Counted from the first letter of the stretch, positions 1 to 9,146 are shown. The stretch is DNA of 64,000 nucleotides from Thiomicrorhabdus indica (GCF_004293625.1 NZ_CP033040.1:620001-684000), one strand, 5' to 3'. Notes: generated from the letters alone by a model not told the origin. Numbers and translations: made by a program.

Positions 1-449
1 ACTTTTTCGCAAATATCTTGCGCTTCATCTGGGTGAAACCCTGATTTAGACGCTTCGTTATCAATGTTCACCTCTAATAACACATGAAGTGGGGGTAACT
101 CTTTTGGCCTTTGGCGACTCAAACGCTCAGCGATTTTCAAACGATCAATACTGTGCACCCATGCAAAATTCTCAGCAATGGATTTGGTCTTGTTCGATTG
201 AATCGGGCCAATGAAATGCCAAGTCAAATCAGGGCGTTCAGTGATTTTTTGTAAGGACTCTTGCAGATAGTTTTCGCCAAAATCAGTTTGCCCGAGCTTT
301 GCAATGGCATTTACGGCATCGATAGGTTTGGTTTTACTCACCGCCAACAACTGCACACTTTCAACCGGCCGGTTAGCTTTCTCACAAGCTTGCATAATTC
401 GCCGTTGAACGTTTTCAAAGTTTTGTGAAAGCTGTTCGACATCTGGCAT
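1..449 (-). CDS. yggS: YggS/PLPBP-family pyridoxal phosphate-binding protein (partial)
   Basis: The gene runs off the left window edge, so only the N-terminal ~149 residues are visible. They read as the PLP homeostasis protein family: an AVSKTKP segment carrying the lysine that binds PLP, then FGENYLQES, WHFIGPIQSNK, VHSIDR and SKSGF, all in the expected order. The family binds PLP without known enzymatic activity and buffers vitamin B6 and amino acid pools. The start is the ATG at 447-449. A copy of the ACCGGCCGGT palindrome at 364-373 encodes the Asn-Arg-Pro-Val before the first strand. Confidence 0.9.
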   Translation of the reverse strand, partial: MPDVEQLSQNFENVQRRIMQACEKANRPVESVQLLAVSKTKPIDAVNAIAKLGQTDFGENYLQESLQKITERPDLTWHFIGPIQSNKTKSIAENFAWVHSIDRLKIAERLSRQRPKELPPLHVLLEVNIDNEASKSGFHPDEAQDICEK

Positions 450-851
450 AAGCGTCGTTTCCTTTTTGTTGATTATAGTTAGAGGGGAGAGAACGAATTG
501 GAATATTCTAACGACTTAAGGGCCAGTCTGTGGAGAATTCATAATTAAGCGCTTTACTCAGTTATATTCCTTCTAACAAGGTTGCGTCGGAGTTGAATAT
601 GAATTTTCAACAGGCTCTAAACATGAAACAAACGACAGTTTAATTTTGCCTATAAAGTCTGGACAGTATGCTTATCTGTTATCAATTTTTGACGCGATTT
701 TAATGTTTAGGTGCAAGAAACTACCGGCCGGTAACTTTTGTTCTTTTTCTAGAGGTTTATACTAAATGGAGACAATATTTTATTAGATTCCATTTATTCG
801 TTCAGTGTTTCAAGTCGAACGAAGGTTCTTCCATTCAAGTGAGAAAGTTTT
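450..851. other. Intergenic region upstream of ppk2
   Basis: This 402-bp stretch between the divergent yggS and ppk2 genes has no convincing ORF. It must hold the promoters of both genes. The one distinctive element is an exact ACCGGCCGGT at 723-732, extended to TACCGGCCGGTA. A TATAAA-like hexamer occurs near 650, but no well-spaced -35 partner was seen, so no promoter is called. Confidence 0.5.
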
Positions 852-1646
852 ATGAAAAAAGTCATTTCCAGTGAAAATAATTACCCATACAGCGAAAAAA
901 TCCGTCGAGCAGATTATGAAGAACAAAAGCGTCTGTTACAGATTGAATTGCTAAAGTTGCAAAAATGGGTGAAAGAAAATGACGAACGAATTGTGATGTT
1001 GTTTGAAGGCCGGGATGCTGCGGGTAAAGGGGGAACCATTAAACGAATTATGGAACATCTTAACCCTCGTGGTGCTCGCGTTGTGGCTTTGGATAAACCT
1101 TCAGAAACCGAAAAAGGGCAGTGGTATTTTCAGCGTTACATCAGTCATTTGCCGACCAAAGGTGAAATTGTGCTCTTTGACCGTTCTTGGTATAACCGGG
1201 CCGGTGTTGAGCGAGTGATGGGGTTTTGTTCGCCTCCTGAGTATAATCAATTTATGCATCAAGCGCCTGAGTTTGAAAGAATGGTCACTGCAGACGGTGT
1301 GCGTCTGTTTAAGTTTTGGTTTTCAGTGGGACGTAAAGAACAGCTACGTCGTTTTAATGCGCGCAAAACCGACCCTCTAAAGCAGTGGAAGTTAAGTCCA
1401 ATGGATTTGGCTTCACTTGATCGTTGGGATGACTACACCAAAGCGAAAGAAGATATGTTTTTTTACACCAATACTAACCATGCGCCTTGGACAGTGATTA
1501 AATCAAATGACAAAAAACGTGCACGATTGGAAGCCATGCGCTTTATTTTGTCGCAGATTCCTTATCACGGTAAAGATGAGAACATTGTCAACGGTTTTGA
1601 TGAGTTGATTGTCAGTTCTGGTGAAGATATTTTTGAAGACGCTTAA
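852..1646 (+). CDS. ppk2: Polyphosphate kinase 2 family protein
   Basis: The 264-residue product is a PPK2-type kinase, which transfers phosphate between polyphosphate and nucleotides (usually making ATP or GTP from polyphosphate and the diphosphate). The Walker A loop GRDAAGKGG is at about residues 53-61. The lid-region sequence NPRGARVVALDKPS follows, and the Walker B-type FDRSWYNR is near residue 110. The length is normal for a single-domain PPK2. A GAGAAAG Shine-Dalgarno precedes the ATG. The 75-codon gene 35 bp downstream is probably co-transcribed. The subclass (ADP- or AMP-preferring) cannot be decided from the motifs alone. Confidence 0.93.
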   Translation: MKKVISSENNYPYSEKIRRADYEEQKRLLQIELLKLQKWVKENDERIVMLFEGRDAAGKGGTIKRIMEHLNPRGARVVALDKPSETEKGQWYFQRYISHLPTKGEIVLFDRSWYNRAGVERVMGFCSPPEYNQFMHQAPEFERMVTADGVRLFKFWFSVGRKEQLRRFNARKTDPLKQWKLSPMDLASLDRWDDYTKAKEDMFFYTNTNHAPWTVIKSNDKKRARLEAMRFILSQIPYHGKDENIVNGFDELIVSSGEDIFEDA

Positions 1647-1681
1647 CAGAGCTGAAAATTAGGGATAAGAGGAGATTAACA

Positions 1682-1909
1682 ATGAATGTACAAAAACGTG
1701 CTTATGATGTGGTCAACGGTTTCAAGGCGAGTCTTGAGCCTGAACAATTAGCTATATTGACCGATGAGAACTTTGAAGAGTTACAGATTCTAGTGGAAGC
1801 ATCGATTGGCGCCAATGCGGCCACGATTTTGCATGATATGGCAAAACAGCTAGAAGCATTATCCAGTAAAACTCGTCACCGTGCTGCGGAAATCGAAGAC
1901 GATACCTGA
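1682..1909 (+). CDS. Small uncharacterised protein downstream of ppk2
   Basis: This 75-residue, mostly helical, acidic protein is not recognised. It has no signal peptide, membrane segment or cysteine pair. A strong AGAGGAG Shine-Dalgarno eight bases before the ATG supports real translation. It starts 35 bp after ppk2 on the same strand, so the two probably share a transcript, which suggests but does not show a role with the polyphosphate kinase. It ends against a convergent gene. Confidence 0.7.
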   Translation: MNVQKRAYDVVNGFKASLEPEQLAILTDENFEELQILVEASIGANAATILHDMAKQLEALSSKTRHRAAEIEDDT

Positions 1910-1942
1910 GACTAAAGGTTCAGTGAGCGAGGTACTGTATTT

Positions 1943-2725
1943 CTAAGAGCACTGTTCAAGCGTTTCTAGAAGTTTGTCAAACTCTTCACGAGTTTGAAGT
2001 CCGTCAAAGGTCAGCCATTGCTGGCCTTTTTTATTGCCATAAAATACCCAAACTTGCCAAGGCGATGAAGATGTGTGGTGGGCAAAAAACGTTTTCACCC
2101 AACTTGAGGTAAGCGCCACAATATCACCTTCCATAGCACCGACTAGTCCATTCGTTACCGCTAAACGATTCGGAATTTTCCAATCTTCCAATAAGCCACA
2201 GGCACCAATTGCCTCTGGAGCATCCAGGTCGACCATAAACCGGGCAGGCTTGATTCGAAAGCCAAAACCATTCACTGAACTCAATAAAGCAAGCTGGGCA
2301 TTTGATGAATTCTTTCTCGGCTGGTTTCGTAGCTGTTTGGCTAATGCAAAAACAGGTGAGCCGGCCGGTAAAGTTTGTGAATCGATTCCAATTAACAGCT
2401 GGTTTTGCTCAGAGTCGAAGGCTAGGTGACCCTTTTCAGGTGAATCGTAATGTAAGTTTGCTGTCAAATTGGTTTGATTTTGGAGTGCCGAAAGCTGGTG
2501 TTCAAACACCAAAAATTGCAGAGAGTGGTTTGACGTGATTTGAAATAGAGCAAGGTCAATTGACCTCGGCTCCGCTGGTTGTTGGGTTGGCTGGTTAAGC
2601 TGAAGTGAATATCGTCCATGAATTGCAAATTGTTCGCTGTGTTTTTGGACAAGCTGTAACTCGAGCAATGCAACCCCATTTTCTTGGGGTTGTAATTGCC
2701 AACTGTTGATGTCAATTATCGGCAT
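1943..2725 (-). CDS. Uncharacterised 260-residue protein
   Basis: No family was recognised. The protein is soluble by appearance, with no signal peptide or membrane helix, and is rich in Gln and Leu in its first half. The second half (about residues 145-255) looks like a compact alpha/beta domain with LLSSVNGFGFRI and WQVWVFYGNKKGQQW. The gene follows pyrC' by 15 bp on the same strand, so it may be the last gene of the pyrimidine operon. A near-copy of the palindrome (GCCGGCCGGT at 2360-2369) falls inside it and encodes Leu-Pro-Ala-Gly. Confidence 0.65.
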   Translation of the reverse strand: MPIIDINSWQLQPQENGVALLELQLVQKHSEQFAIHGRYSLQLNQPTQQPAEPRSIDLALFQITSNHSLQFLVFEHQLSALQNQTNLTANLHYDSPEKGHLAFDSEQNQLLIGIDSQTLPAGSPVFALAKQLRNQPRKNSSNAQLALLSSVNGFGFRIKPARFMVDLDAPEAIGACGLLEDWKIPNRLAVTNGLVGAMEGDIVALTSSWVKTFFAHHTSSSPWQVWVFYGNKKGQQWLTFDGLQTREEFDKLLETLEQCS

Positions 2726-2740
2726 AGTTTTAACAATTGC

Positions 2741-4024
2741 TTAGGCTTCGCGTTTATAAACACTTCGGCCTTGGAAAATGGTTTGTTCCACTTGACCGAC
2801 AAATTCCCAGCCGCTGAAAGGGGTATTTTTTCCAGCACTGTGCATCTGTTTGGATGACAGTGTCCAAATGGCTTCTGGGTCAACAATCACTAAATCTGCC
2901 GGCCGGTTACTTTGGAAGGTTCCTGTTGGGATATTTAAAATTTTCGATGGATTGTGTGTCACGCTTGCCACCGCAGTCATTAAATCGAGCCCTTGTTCTT
3001 GAACCAGTTTTAATAGTAATGCTAGCAGGCTTTCTAAACCACTGATGCCAGGCTGGCTTTCACCAAAGGGCAGTAATTTTTCATCTCGGCCTAATGGCGA
3101 ATGGTCACTGACCACCGCATCAATCACCCCTGATTTTAGCCCCATCAATAGCGCTTCTTTATCTTGATGGCTACGTAGCGGAGGGTCAACATGGAAAAGG
3201 CCGTTAAAATCCAATAAATCCATTTCGGTTAAGTGGAGTTGATGAATCGCAACATCACAGCTAACCGGCAAACCTCGCTTTTTGGCATCGGCAATCAACT
3301 CAACCGAACGCGCACAAGATATCTGAGAAAAGTGTGCTCTGACGCCACTTTCTTCAACCAAAATCAAGTCGCGAGCAATCATTGAAGTTTCAGCTGAAGG
3401 AGGAATGGGAGGTAAACCAAGACGCGAGCTAACTGCGCCACTGTGTGCCACACCATTGTTCGTGAGCTTTTCATCTTTACCGCGCAACATGACCACTGTA
3501 TCTAAAGTACTGCAATATTCGAACGCATTTTTCAGTGTCAGCGCATTTTGAATCGGCCGGTTTGCTTGTGCAAAGGCAACACACCCACCTTCAATCAGAG
3601 AATAAATTCCGCTGAGAAGTTCGCCATCTAAGTTTTGAGTCAGGGCGCCAATAGGCATGACGTAAGCATTTGCCGCTTGGCGTGCACGACGTTGAATGAG
3701 TTCGGTAACCGCTTGCGAATCATTCACAGGTTTTGTGTCAGGGGGGTAACAAAGGGTGGTAATACCACCGGCTACTGCCGCTCGGGTTTCCGATTCAATA
3801 GACCCAGCATACAGACTGCTGGGTTCGCCTAAGCGGGCTTGTAAATCAACGAGTCCTGGTAAGACCCATTTCCCTGTGGCATCAATTGTTTGGTCGGCAG
3901 AAAAGCCTTCAGGTGCTTGAAGACCAATGCCCGCAATACGTCCTCGGCTGAGATAAATATTTGTCACTTGGTCGAGTTGCTGACTTGGGTCAATGACGCG
4001 TGCATTTTCAATGGCTAGTCTCAT
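2741..4024 (-). CDS. pyrX: Dihydroorotase-like protein lacking metal ligands (PyrC'/PyrX)
   Basis: The 427-residue product has the fold signature of class I dihydroorotase: the N-terminal [11 protein letters not shown], the [11 protein letters not shown] segment and the C-terminal [16 protein letters not shown]. The metal-binding HxH expected after GLVD is replaced by QAR ([12 protein letters not shown]), so it should be catalytically dead. In Pseudomonas such a PyrC' is a structural partner of aspartate carbamoyltransferase, and the 4-bp overlap with pyrB here fits that. A functional DHOase would have to be encoded elsewhere. Palindrome near-copies at 2898 and 3553 encode Asn-Arg-Pro. Confidence 0.9.
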   Translation of the reverse strand: MRLAIENARVIDPSQQLDQVTNIYLSRGRIAGIGLQAPEGFSADQTIDATGKWVLPGLVDLQARLGEPSSLYAGSIESETRAAVAGGITTLCYPPDTKPVNDSQAVTELIQRRARQAANAYVMPIGALTQNLDGELLSGIYSLIEGGCVAFAQANRPIQNALTLKNAFEYCSTLDTVVMLRGKDEKLTNNGVAHSGAVSSRLGLPPIPPSAETSMIARDLILVEESGVRAHFSQISCARSVELIADAKKRGLPVSCDVAIHQLHLTEMDLLDFNGLFHVDPPLRSHQDKEALLMGLKSGVIDAVVSDHSPLGRDEKLLPFGESQPGISGLESLLALLLKLVQEQGLDLMTAVASVTHNPSKILNIPTGTFQSNRPADLVIVDPEAIWTLSSKQMHSAGKNTPFSGWEFVGQVEQTIFQGRSVYKREA

Positions 4025-5082
4025 TTTTGGCTCTCCAAATCTTGCAGTTCGTTTTCAGGTGTTTCTTGCGTGGACTGCTCGGTATTTTCAGTTTCAGCTC
4101 GATGTTGTGCCAATTGCGCGGCATTGCTCATAATAATCGCCATAACCGCCATACGCACGGCAATTCCGTAGGTGACTTGTTCCAAAATGACGGATTGCGG
4201 CCCATCGGCCACGGCAGAATCAATTTCAACACCGCGATTAATTGGACCGGGATGCATGACAATGGCATCCGGTTTAGCCAGTGCTAAACGTTTTTCCGTG
4301 AGGCCATAACGCTTAAAAAATTCTTTTTCACTTGGAATCAGTGCAGATTTCATGCGCTCATTTTGTAGTCGAACCATAATAATGACATCGACACCTTTCA
4401 AGCCTTCATCCATGTCGTGATAGACATGAACGCCCATAGCTTCAGGGTGAGTGGGTAGTAATGTTTTGGGGCCTATGACGCGAATTTCACGTGCTTCCAA
4501 AATACTCAGAGCTTGTATTTGAGAGCGAACCACGCGTGAGTGCAAAATGTCACCAACAATAGCGACTTTCAAATCGAAAATATCACCTTTATGTTTGCGT
4601 ATGGTAAACATATCCAACATCGCTTGAGTTGGGTGTGCATGTTGGCCATCACCGGCATTTAAAACATGAACACCTTCGGCGACGTGCTTGGCAAAAAAAC
4701 TTGCAGCGCCACTTTCGGCATGACGAATGACAAACATGTCGGCTTGCATCGCTTGCAGATTCCACATGGTATCGAGTAAAGATTCCCCTTTTTTGGTTGC
4801 CGAAGTTTGAATGTCGAGGTTTTCAATATCAGCTGACAAACGTTTTTCGGCAATTTCGAAGGTGGTCCGTGTTCGAGTGCTCGGCTCGAAAAACAGATTC
4901 ATAATGCTTTTACCGCGCAGTAGAGGGATTTTCTTAATCTCTTTTGTCTTTGGGTTGATGAATGTTTCGGCCGTGTCCAGAATCTCAACTAAATGCTGTT
5001 GCTTGAGTCCTTCCAGAGTAATGAAATGCTTGAGCTTTCCGAGCTCGTTGAGTTGTGGATTACCTTGAGTCAGTTTATTCAT
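4021..5082 (-). CDS. pyrB: Aspartate carbamoyltransferase catalytic subunit
   Basis: PyrB condenses carbamoyl phosphate with aspartate in the first committed step of pyrimidine synthesis. The carbamoyl phosphate motif [15 protein letters not shown] lies near residues 65-79. HPTQAMLDM and the late [11 protein letters not shown] are also present. At 353 residues it is longer than E. coli PyrB (about 310); a polar, Glu/Gln-rich tail of about 30 residues accounts for much of the difference. It overlaps pyrC' by 4 bp and follows pyrR by 2 bp, so the three are translationally coupled. Confidence 0.97.
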   Translation of the reverse strand: MNKLTQGNPQLNELGKLKHFITLEGLKQQHLVEILDTAETFINPKTKEIKKIPLLRGKSIMNLFFEPSTRTRTTFEIAEKRLSADIENLDIQTSATKKGESLLDTMWNLQAMQADMFVIRHAESGAASFFAKHVAEGVHVLNAGDGQHAHPTQAMLDMFTIRKHKGDIFDLKVAIVGDILHSRVVRSQIQALSILEAREIRVIGPKTLLPTHPEAMGVHVYHDMDEGLKGVDVIIMVRLQNERMKSALIPSEKEFFKRYGLTEKRLALAKPDAIVMHPGPINRGVEIDSAVADGPQSVILEQVTYGIAVRMAVMAIIMSNAAQLAQHRAETENTEQSTQETPENELQDLESQK

Positions 5083-5084
5083 GC

Positions 5085-5591
5085 TTATTCCTCTGGGTGA
5101 TCTTCAAACGTAACTTTCAGCGGATCAGGGCCACTGAGTTTAAGGGTTTGGTGGCAGTCCATTTGCATACCGACAACATCGGCTTGAAATGGAAGTTCGC
5201 GACAACCTCTACGGTCAAACAAGCTTACTAAGGTCACGCTGGCTGGACGTCCAAAGTCGAAAATCTCATTGAGTGCGGCTCGAGTCGTGCGCCCCGTGTA
5301 AAGAACATCATCTACCAAAATAATGTGTTGGTCATTTACATCCCATGGAATATCCGAAGGTTCGACACTTGGGTTTAAACCCACTTTTGAAAAGTCGTCG
5401 CGATAAAAAGAAATGTTGAGTACGCCAAGTTCATCCGGTAATTGCAGAGATTTATGCAGAGACTGTGCCACCCAGACACCACCGGTACGAATACCAATCA
5501 TTTTTGGTGATTTTTGATAAATGTCGAGTTGTTGGATTTTGCCACTCATTTCATGGAGTAGGGTTTGGACATCGATATTTAATTCTGTCAT
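5085..5591 (-). CDS. pyrR: Bifunctional pyr operon regulator / uracil phosphoribosyltransferase
   Basis: PyrR carries the PRPP-binding motif [16 protein letters not shown] (about residues 90-105), and its length of 168 residues is normal. In Bacillus it binds pyr mRNA and causes attenuation, and it has weak uracil phosphoribosyltransferase activity. In gammaproteobacteria such as Pseudomonas the same gene sits in front of pyrB, as it does here. No clear pyr anti-antiterminator was identified in the short gap before pyrB, so the mechanism here is open. Confidence 0.93.
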   Translation of the reverse strand: MTELNIDVQTLLHEMSGKIQQLDIYQKSPKMIGIRTGGVWVAQSLHKSLQLPDELGVLNISFYRDDFSKVGLNPSVEPSDIPWDVNDQHIILVDDVLYTGRTTRAALNEIFDFGRPASVTLVSLFDRRGCRELPFQADVVGMQMDCHQTLKLSGPDPLKVTFEDHPEE

Positions 5592-5603
5592 TTTGTGAGT
5601 GCC

Positions 5604-6071
5604 TTATTTCAATTCAGCGTTGTTTGCCTGATTGGCGATCAATTCTGGCCATTGTGTTTGCAACCAGTTTTCTAAAATAATCTGCGCTGCGTGATCATCA
5701 ATTTTCTGGTTTTTTTGACGGCTTTTTTGTTGTTTTTGTCTATTTTCAGCTTCAATCGAGCTGAGTTGTTCTTCAATAAAATAAACCGGCCGGTGATAAC
5801 GCCCAGACAACCGCTGTCCAAACTTTCTTGCTGGCTGAGTTAATGCTTGCTCGCTACCGTCTAGTCTCATAGGCAAACCAACAATGATTGCATTAGGTTG
5901 CCATTGTTCAAATAGTAGGGTGATGTGCTCCCAGTCTGGCACGCCATCTCGGCTGTTGACTATCGCTTCGGGGGTGGCGGTTTGCGTTAAGGTTTGGCCG
6001 ATGGCAACGCCAATGCGTTTTAACCCAAAGTCAAAACCAATCATCACGCCTTCAGGAGTTATCTTAGCCAT
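5604..6071 (-). CDS. ruvX: RuvX/YqgF Holliday junction resolvase-like nuclease
   Basis: The 155-residue product has the YqgF RNase H-like fold, with GFDFGLKRIGVAIGQ at the N-terminus, IIVGLPMRLDG in the middle and IDDHAAQIIL near the C-terminus carrying a catalytic acidic residue. The family acts in 16S rRNA 5'-end maturation in E. coli. The gene sits 2 bp from yqgE and 12 bp before pyrR, the order also seen in Pseudomonas. The palindrome at 5785-5794 encodes the Arg-Pro-Val of YHRPVYF. Confidence 0.92.
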   Translation of the reverse strand: MAKITPEGVMIGFDFGLKRIGVAIGQTLTQTATPEAIVNSRDGVPDWEHITLLFEQWQPNAIIVGLPMRLDGSEQALTQPARKFGQRLSGRYHRPVYFIEEQLSSIEAENRQKQQKSRQKNQKIDDHAAQIILENWLQTQWPELIANQANNAELK

Positions 6072-6073
6072 AA

Positions 6074-6640
6074 TCAGGCATTCCCTGCATGAGTGCTGAG
6101 CATGCTTGGATGAATGCCTAAAGTCGCTAAAGCCACTTCCCAGCGTTTTTCAACCGGTGTTTCAAACAGCAGACTTTCATTGTAAGGGATGGTAATCCAA
6201 CTATTTTCTTGCAGCTCTTGAGCCAATTGATCAGGCTCCCAGCCGGCAAACCCTAAACACACCAAAAAGTTATCGGGAGCTTGCTGTTCACTAACAGCTT
6301 CCAGGAAATCTTCTGATACGGTCATGGCTAACCCATCTTGCAGAGGCATTGAGCTTTTCCATTGACCTTGCGGTGTATGTAAAATAAATCCGCGTTCATT
6401 GTCTACCGGCCCACCAATGAGAACTTGGCGTGTTAACTCTTCCGATTCGTCATGGATGGGCAAATGGAAGTGTTCTAACAAGTCTTTGACAGTTAAACGA
6501 TTCGGTGAATTAATCACTAACCCCATACTGCCGTATTCGTTGTCTTCCACGATATATATCACGGTTTTTTCAAACCAACCATCATCCAATGAAGGAGTGG
6601 CGATTAAAAAGCTGTGTTCTAAAGAGTGCATATGTTTCAT
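6074..6640 (-). CDS. yqgE: YqgE/AlgH family protein
   Basis: The 188-residue product matches YqgE/AlgH through FLIATPSLDDGWFEKTVIYIVEDNEYGSMGLVIN split across its first 45 residues, then VLIGGPVDNERGFILH and CLGFAGWEPDQLAQEL. The biochemical function of this family is not established. It is the first gene of the yqgE-ruvX-pyrR-pyrB-pyrC' operon. Met-4 is an alternative start. A -10-like TATAAT (minus strand, 6648-6653) ends only 7 bp before the first ATG, so the transcript may be nearly leaderless. Confidence 0.9.
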   Translation of the reverse strand: MKHMHSLEHSFLIATPSLDDGWFEKTVIYIVEDNEYGSMGLVINSPNRLTVKDLLEHFHLPIHDESEELTRQVLIGGPVDNERGFILHTPQGQWKSSMPLQDGLAMTVSEDFLEAVSEQQAPDNFLVCLGFAGWEPDQLAQELQENSWITIPYNESLLFETPVEKRWEVALATLGIHPSMLSTHAGNA

Positions 6641-6647
6641 AGGCGCA

Positions 6648-6653
6648 ATTATA
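6648..6653 (-). promoter_or_regulatory. Candidate -10 hexamer of the yqgE-pyr operon
   Basis: A perfect TATAAT on the minus strand ends seven bases before the yqgE ATG. The MITE-like element at 6666-6928 begins 12 bp upstream, so any -35 sequence now comes from its terminal repeat. A TTGTCA there has a 19-bp spacer, longer than ideal. Transcription from this box would give a nearly leaderless mRNA, unless Met-4 is used. Confidence 0.45.
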
Positions 6654-6661
6654 GCAGGGGG

Positions 6662-6932
6662 CTAGGGTCTGTTGACAATTCATATTTAATTCTGTTGCTG
6701 CTGAAAATTTCAACAGTCAAGGCTCTTAGAGTGCAATGTGGTCACTCCACATAAGCGATGAGCAACACAGAATGATGGAATTTTCAGCGCAACCCGAAGG
6801 GCGCACACCATTTTTACTTCAGCGTTGTTAGAAATTCGCTTAAATAGAGCGACTATTTGACGCTTTTTCTGCCTATCTGAAGCCAAAAATCGCGTGTGCA
6901 GTACCTAATTATGAATTGTCAGCAGACCCTAG
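6662..6932. mobile_element. MITE-like element with CTAG target duplication
   Basis: A 263-bp non-coding segment (6666-6928) is bounded by near-perfect terminal inverted repeats. The left end reads GGTCTGTTGACAATTCATA and the right end is its complement with one change (GGTCTGCTGACAATTCATA). Both ends are flanked by CTAG (6662-6665 and 6929-6932), which looks like a 4-bp target duplication. There is no transposase ORF, so it would need a partner element. A CTAG target is reminiscent of IS5-family insertion, but that assignment is inference. It fills most of the yqgE-apbE gap. Confidence 0.75.
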
Positions 6933-6973
6933 TGTTGTCCGGTGAGGAAAATGGAGGTGAAATGCATTCAGTT

Positions 6974-8014
6974 TTAGGTATTTGGGTTGAGAATCCGTTC
7001 AGCAATTTTACCAAAGTGATAATGTTTGCCTTGTGCATCGATGGCTAATGCGTGTTGGATTTGCATTTGTTGGGCAACCGTTTGCCAGTCGTCAGGCCCT
7101 GCTATCAATAGTGCGCTTGCAGCGGAGTCTGCACGAGTCGCATCAGGATGAATCACTGTGACGGAAACAAAGCTATCGGTTGCGGAGACTGGCCACCCTG
7201 TATTCGGGTTAAGCAGGTGAGAGTAGGTGACGCCCTGCCATTCAAAAAAACGCTGATAGGTGCCAGAGGTGACTAAACTCTCATTGGAAAATAATTCCAC
7301 TGTTGCAACGGCATCTGATGGATTGCTTGGGTTTTGAATGCCGATTTGCCAAGCTTGATTAACCGGTTTGAGTCCAAGCGCTTTCATATCGCCCCCAATA
7401 CTGACCAAGGCCGAATGAATGCCGGATTCTTGCAAGCTAGAAATCGCCATATCCAAGGCTAAGCCTTTGGCATTACCTCCGAAGTCGAGTTGAACGAGAC
7501 GGTTTTTGCTGAACAATTGACTGTCTTCAAAGTAAATATCAGCGATAGATGGACGTGCGTTTAACCAGTTTTGAATCTTTTGATTGTCAGGCGGGGGGCC
7601 TTGCCAATGTTCGGAATGGAACCCCCAAAGCGCTACCAATTGGCCAATTGCAGGGTCAAACAGATAATTGCTTTGTTTGCTGAGTTGTTGTGAATATTCA
7701 ATAAAATTTTGAACCGATTTTGCAATTGTTACCGGCCGGTTATCTTTAATAGCATCGTTGATTTTGCTTAGAATTCCACCTTTTTCCCAAGCATGCCATT
7801 CGTGGTGAAATTGCTGGAAATCCTCGTTAATTTTTCCTATCGCACTTTGAATTGTTGCTTTATCCGGATGGTAAATCAGTATATCGACTTGTGTGCCAAA
7901 CACGAAAATTTGCGAACGGTAGGGCGTTGCAGAGTTTGAGCAGGCACTGAGGAAGGTGGGGGCAAAACTCACTGCAAAACTGTTTTTTAGAAATTGGCGG
8001 CGAGATAAAGGCAT
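6974..8014 (-). CDS. apbE: ApbE-family FAD:protein FMN transferase, lipoprotein
   Basis: ApbE attaches FMN covalently to threonines of Na+-pumping NQR or RNF subunits and related flavoproteins in the periplasm. The 346-residue product starts with a twin-arginine-like SRRQFLKNS, then a hydrophobic run and a lipobox LSAC (Cys about residue 25), so it should be an exported lipoprotein. FGGNAKGLALD, VSIGGDMKALG and SHLLNPNTGWPV are the family motifs for FAD and metal binding. It appears monocistronic; no target protein is encoded in this window. The palindrome at 7731-7740 encodes Asn-Arg-Pro-Val. Confidence 0.92.
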   Translation of the reverse strand: MPLSRRQFLKNSFAVSFAPTFLSACSNSATPYRSQIFVFGTQVDILIYHPDKATIQSAIGKINEDFQQFHHEWHAWEKGGILSKINDAIKDNRPVTIAKSVQNFIEYSQQLSKQSNYLFDPAIGQLVALWGFHSEHWQGPPPDNQKIQNWLNARPSIADIYFEDSQLFSKNRLVQLDFGGNAKGLALDMAISSLQESGIHSALVSIGGDMKALGLKPVNQAWQIGIQNPSNPSDAVATVELFSNESLVTSGTYQRFFEWQGVTYSHLLNPNTGWPVSATDSFVSVTVIHPDATRADSAASALLIAGPDDWQTVAQQMQIQHALAIDAQGKHYHFGKIAERILNPNT

Positions 8015-8057
8015 GAGGCTAACAAGAAGTCATTTCGTTAGTTAAAGTCACTGCCGG

Positions 8058-8143
8058 TAAATGCTCTAAAAAGACGCTATAAATTCGTCCTTGAAGGCTC
8101 GGCGTAGCACGTCGTGTGCTACGCCGCTTTTTAGTAGCATTTA
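8058..8143. repeat. Interspersed palindromic element (copy 1) downstream of gshB
   Basis: An 86-bp imperfect palindrome begins TAAATGCT and ends AGCATTTA. Inside it AAAAAG pairs with CTTTTT, and a central hairpin GGCGTAGCAC/GTGCTACGCC closes on GTCGT. The T-run after the inner hairpin could serve as a rho-independent terminator on the plus strand. The left half resembles 49476-49541 (shared AAAGACGC and AGGCTCGGCG blocks in the same order), so this is a repeated family rather than a private hairpin. Confidence 0.7.
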
Positions 8144-8153
8144 TCGACATTGG

Positions 8154-9125
8154 CTAAAAGCTTGCATGAGGAAGCTGTGTTTCCAAATGGTCAAACAAAA
8201 CACCGGCAATATTTAAATTAAATTGTGCGTCCAGCTCGCGAATACAGGTTGGACTGGTGACATTGATTTCGGTAATGTAATCGCCAATGACATCAAGACC
8301 GACGAAGTGTAAACCTTTGGCTTGCAAGGTCGGTTTGATTTGCTCACACAACCAACGTTCACGTTGCGTAATTTCCATGCCGACTCCTGTGCCACCTGCG
8401 GCAATGTTGCCCCGAGTTTCACCGGCCGGTGGAATTCTGGCTAAGGTAAAGTCAATCGGCTCGCCATTAATTAACAAAATACGTTTGTCGCCTTGTTTAA
8501 TTTCTGGCAAATACTGCTGTGCCATAATGTGGTGCTTGCCATGATCGGTCATGGTTTCAATAATCACGCTTAGATTAGGGTCGCCTGCTTTGACGCGAAA
8601 AATCGATGCACCGCCCATTGCATCCAAAGGCTTAAAAATTGTATCTTTTTGTTCAGTAACAAAGTCTTTTAAACGTTGTGGATTTGCTGAGACCAGAGTG
8701 GTTGGAATGCACTCAGGAAACCAACTGGCAAACAATTTTTCATTAGCATCACGTAAGCTTTGCGGTTTGTTGACCACCAACACTCCTTCGGCTTCTGCCT
8801 GCTCAAGAATATGTGTGCAATACAGGTAGTCGTTGTCAAACGGCGGGTCTTGACGAATCAGGATAATATCCAGCTCTTTTAGCTCCAGAGTGCTGGTTTC
8901 CCCGAAGCCATAAAATTGCTCGTCGATTCCTCGGTCCCAAACTTTTAGCAAGGTGGTCTCGGAAAATGCGGAACCATTATCCAGATATAAGTCTTCAGGT
9001 TGCATGTAATGCAGCTCATAACCTCGACGCTGGGCTTCCAAAAGCATGGCAAAGGAGCTGTCCTTGTAAGGTTTAATGTTGGCAATCGGGTCCATTACTA
9101 TTCCAAGACGAATCGGACGAATCAT
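8154..9125 (-). CDS. gshB: Glutathione synthase
   Basis: GshB joins gamma-glutamylcysteine and glycine using ATP. The 323-residue protein has the family start RLGIVMDPIANIKPYKDSSFAML and the ATP-grasp features FKPLDAMGGASIF, RILLINGEP and GNIAAGGTGVGMEIT, ending with the metal-binding EINVTSPTC. The length is normal. It lies 21 bp after gshA on the same strand, giving a complete two-step glutathione operon. The palindrome at 8421-8430 encodes Pro-Ala-Gly in a surface segment. Confidence 0.97.
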   Translation of the reverse strand: MIRPIRLGIVMDPIANIKPYKDSSFAMLLEAQRRGYELHYMQPEDLYLDNGSAFSETTLLKVWDRGIDEQFYGFGETSTLELKELDIILIRQDPPFDNDYLYCTHILEQAEAEGVLVVNKPQSLRDANEKLFASWFPECIPTTLVSANPQRLKDFVTEQKDTIFKPLDAMGGASIFRVKAGDPNLSVIIETMTDHGKHHIMAQQYLPEIKQGDKRILLINGEPIDFTLARIPPAGETRGNIAAGGTGVGMEITQRERWLCEQIKPTLQAKGLHFVGLDVIGDYITEINVTSPTCIRELDAQFNLNIAGVLFDHLETQLPHASF

Positions 9126-9146
9126 TTGAGCTTCCTTATTCCATTT

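Noticed and set aside
2073-2538. Plus-strand ORFs of 118 and 78 codons
   Set aside because: They overlap an intact minus-strand gene in the pyrimidine operon and have no ribosome site or domain.
6662-6932. Small RNA gene in the yqgE-apbE gap
   Set aside because: Terminal inverted repeats and matched CTAG flanks fit a mobile element better; no promoter-terminator pair was found.
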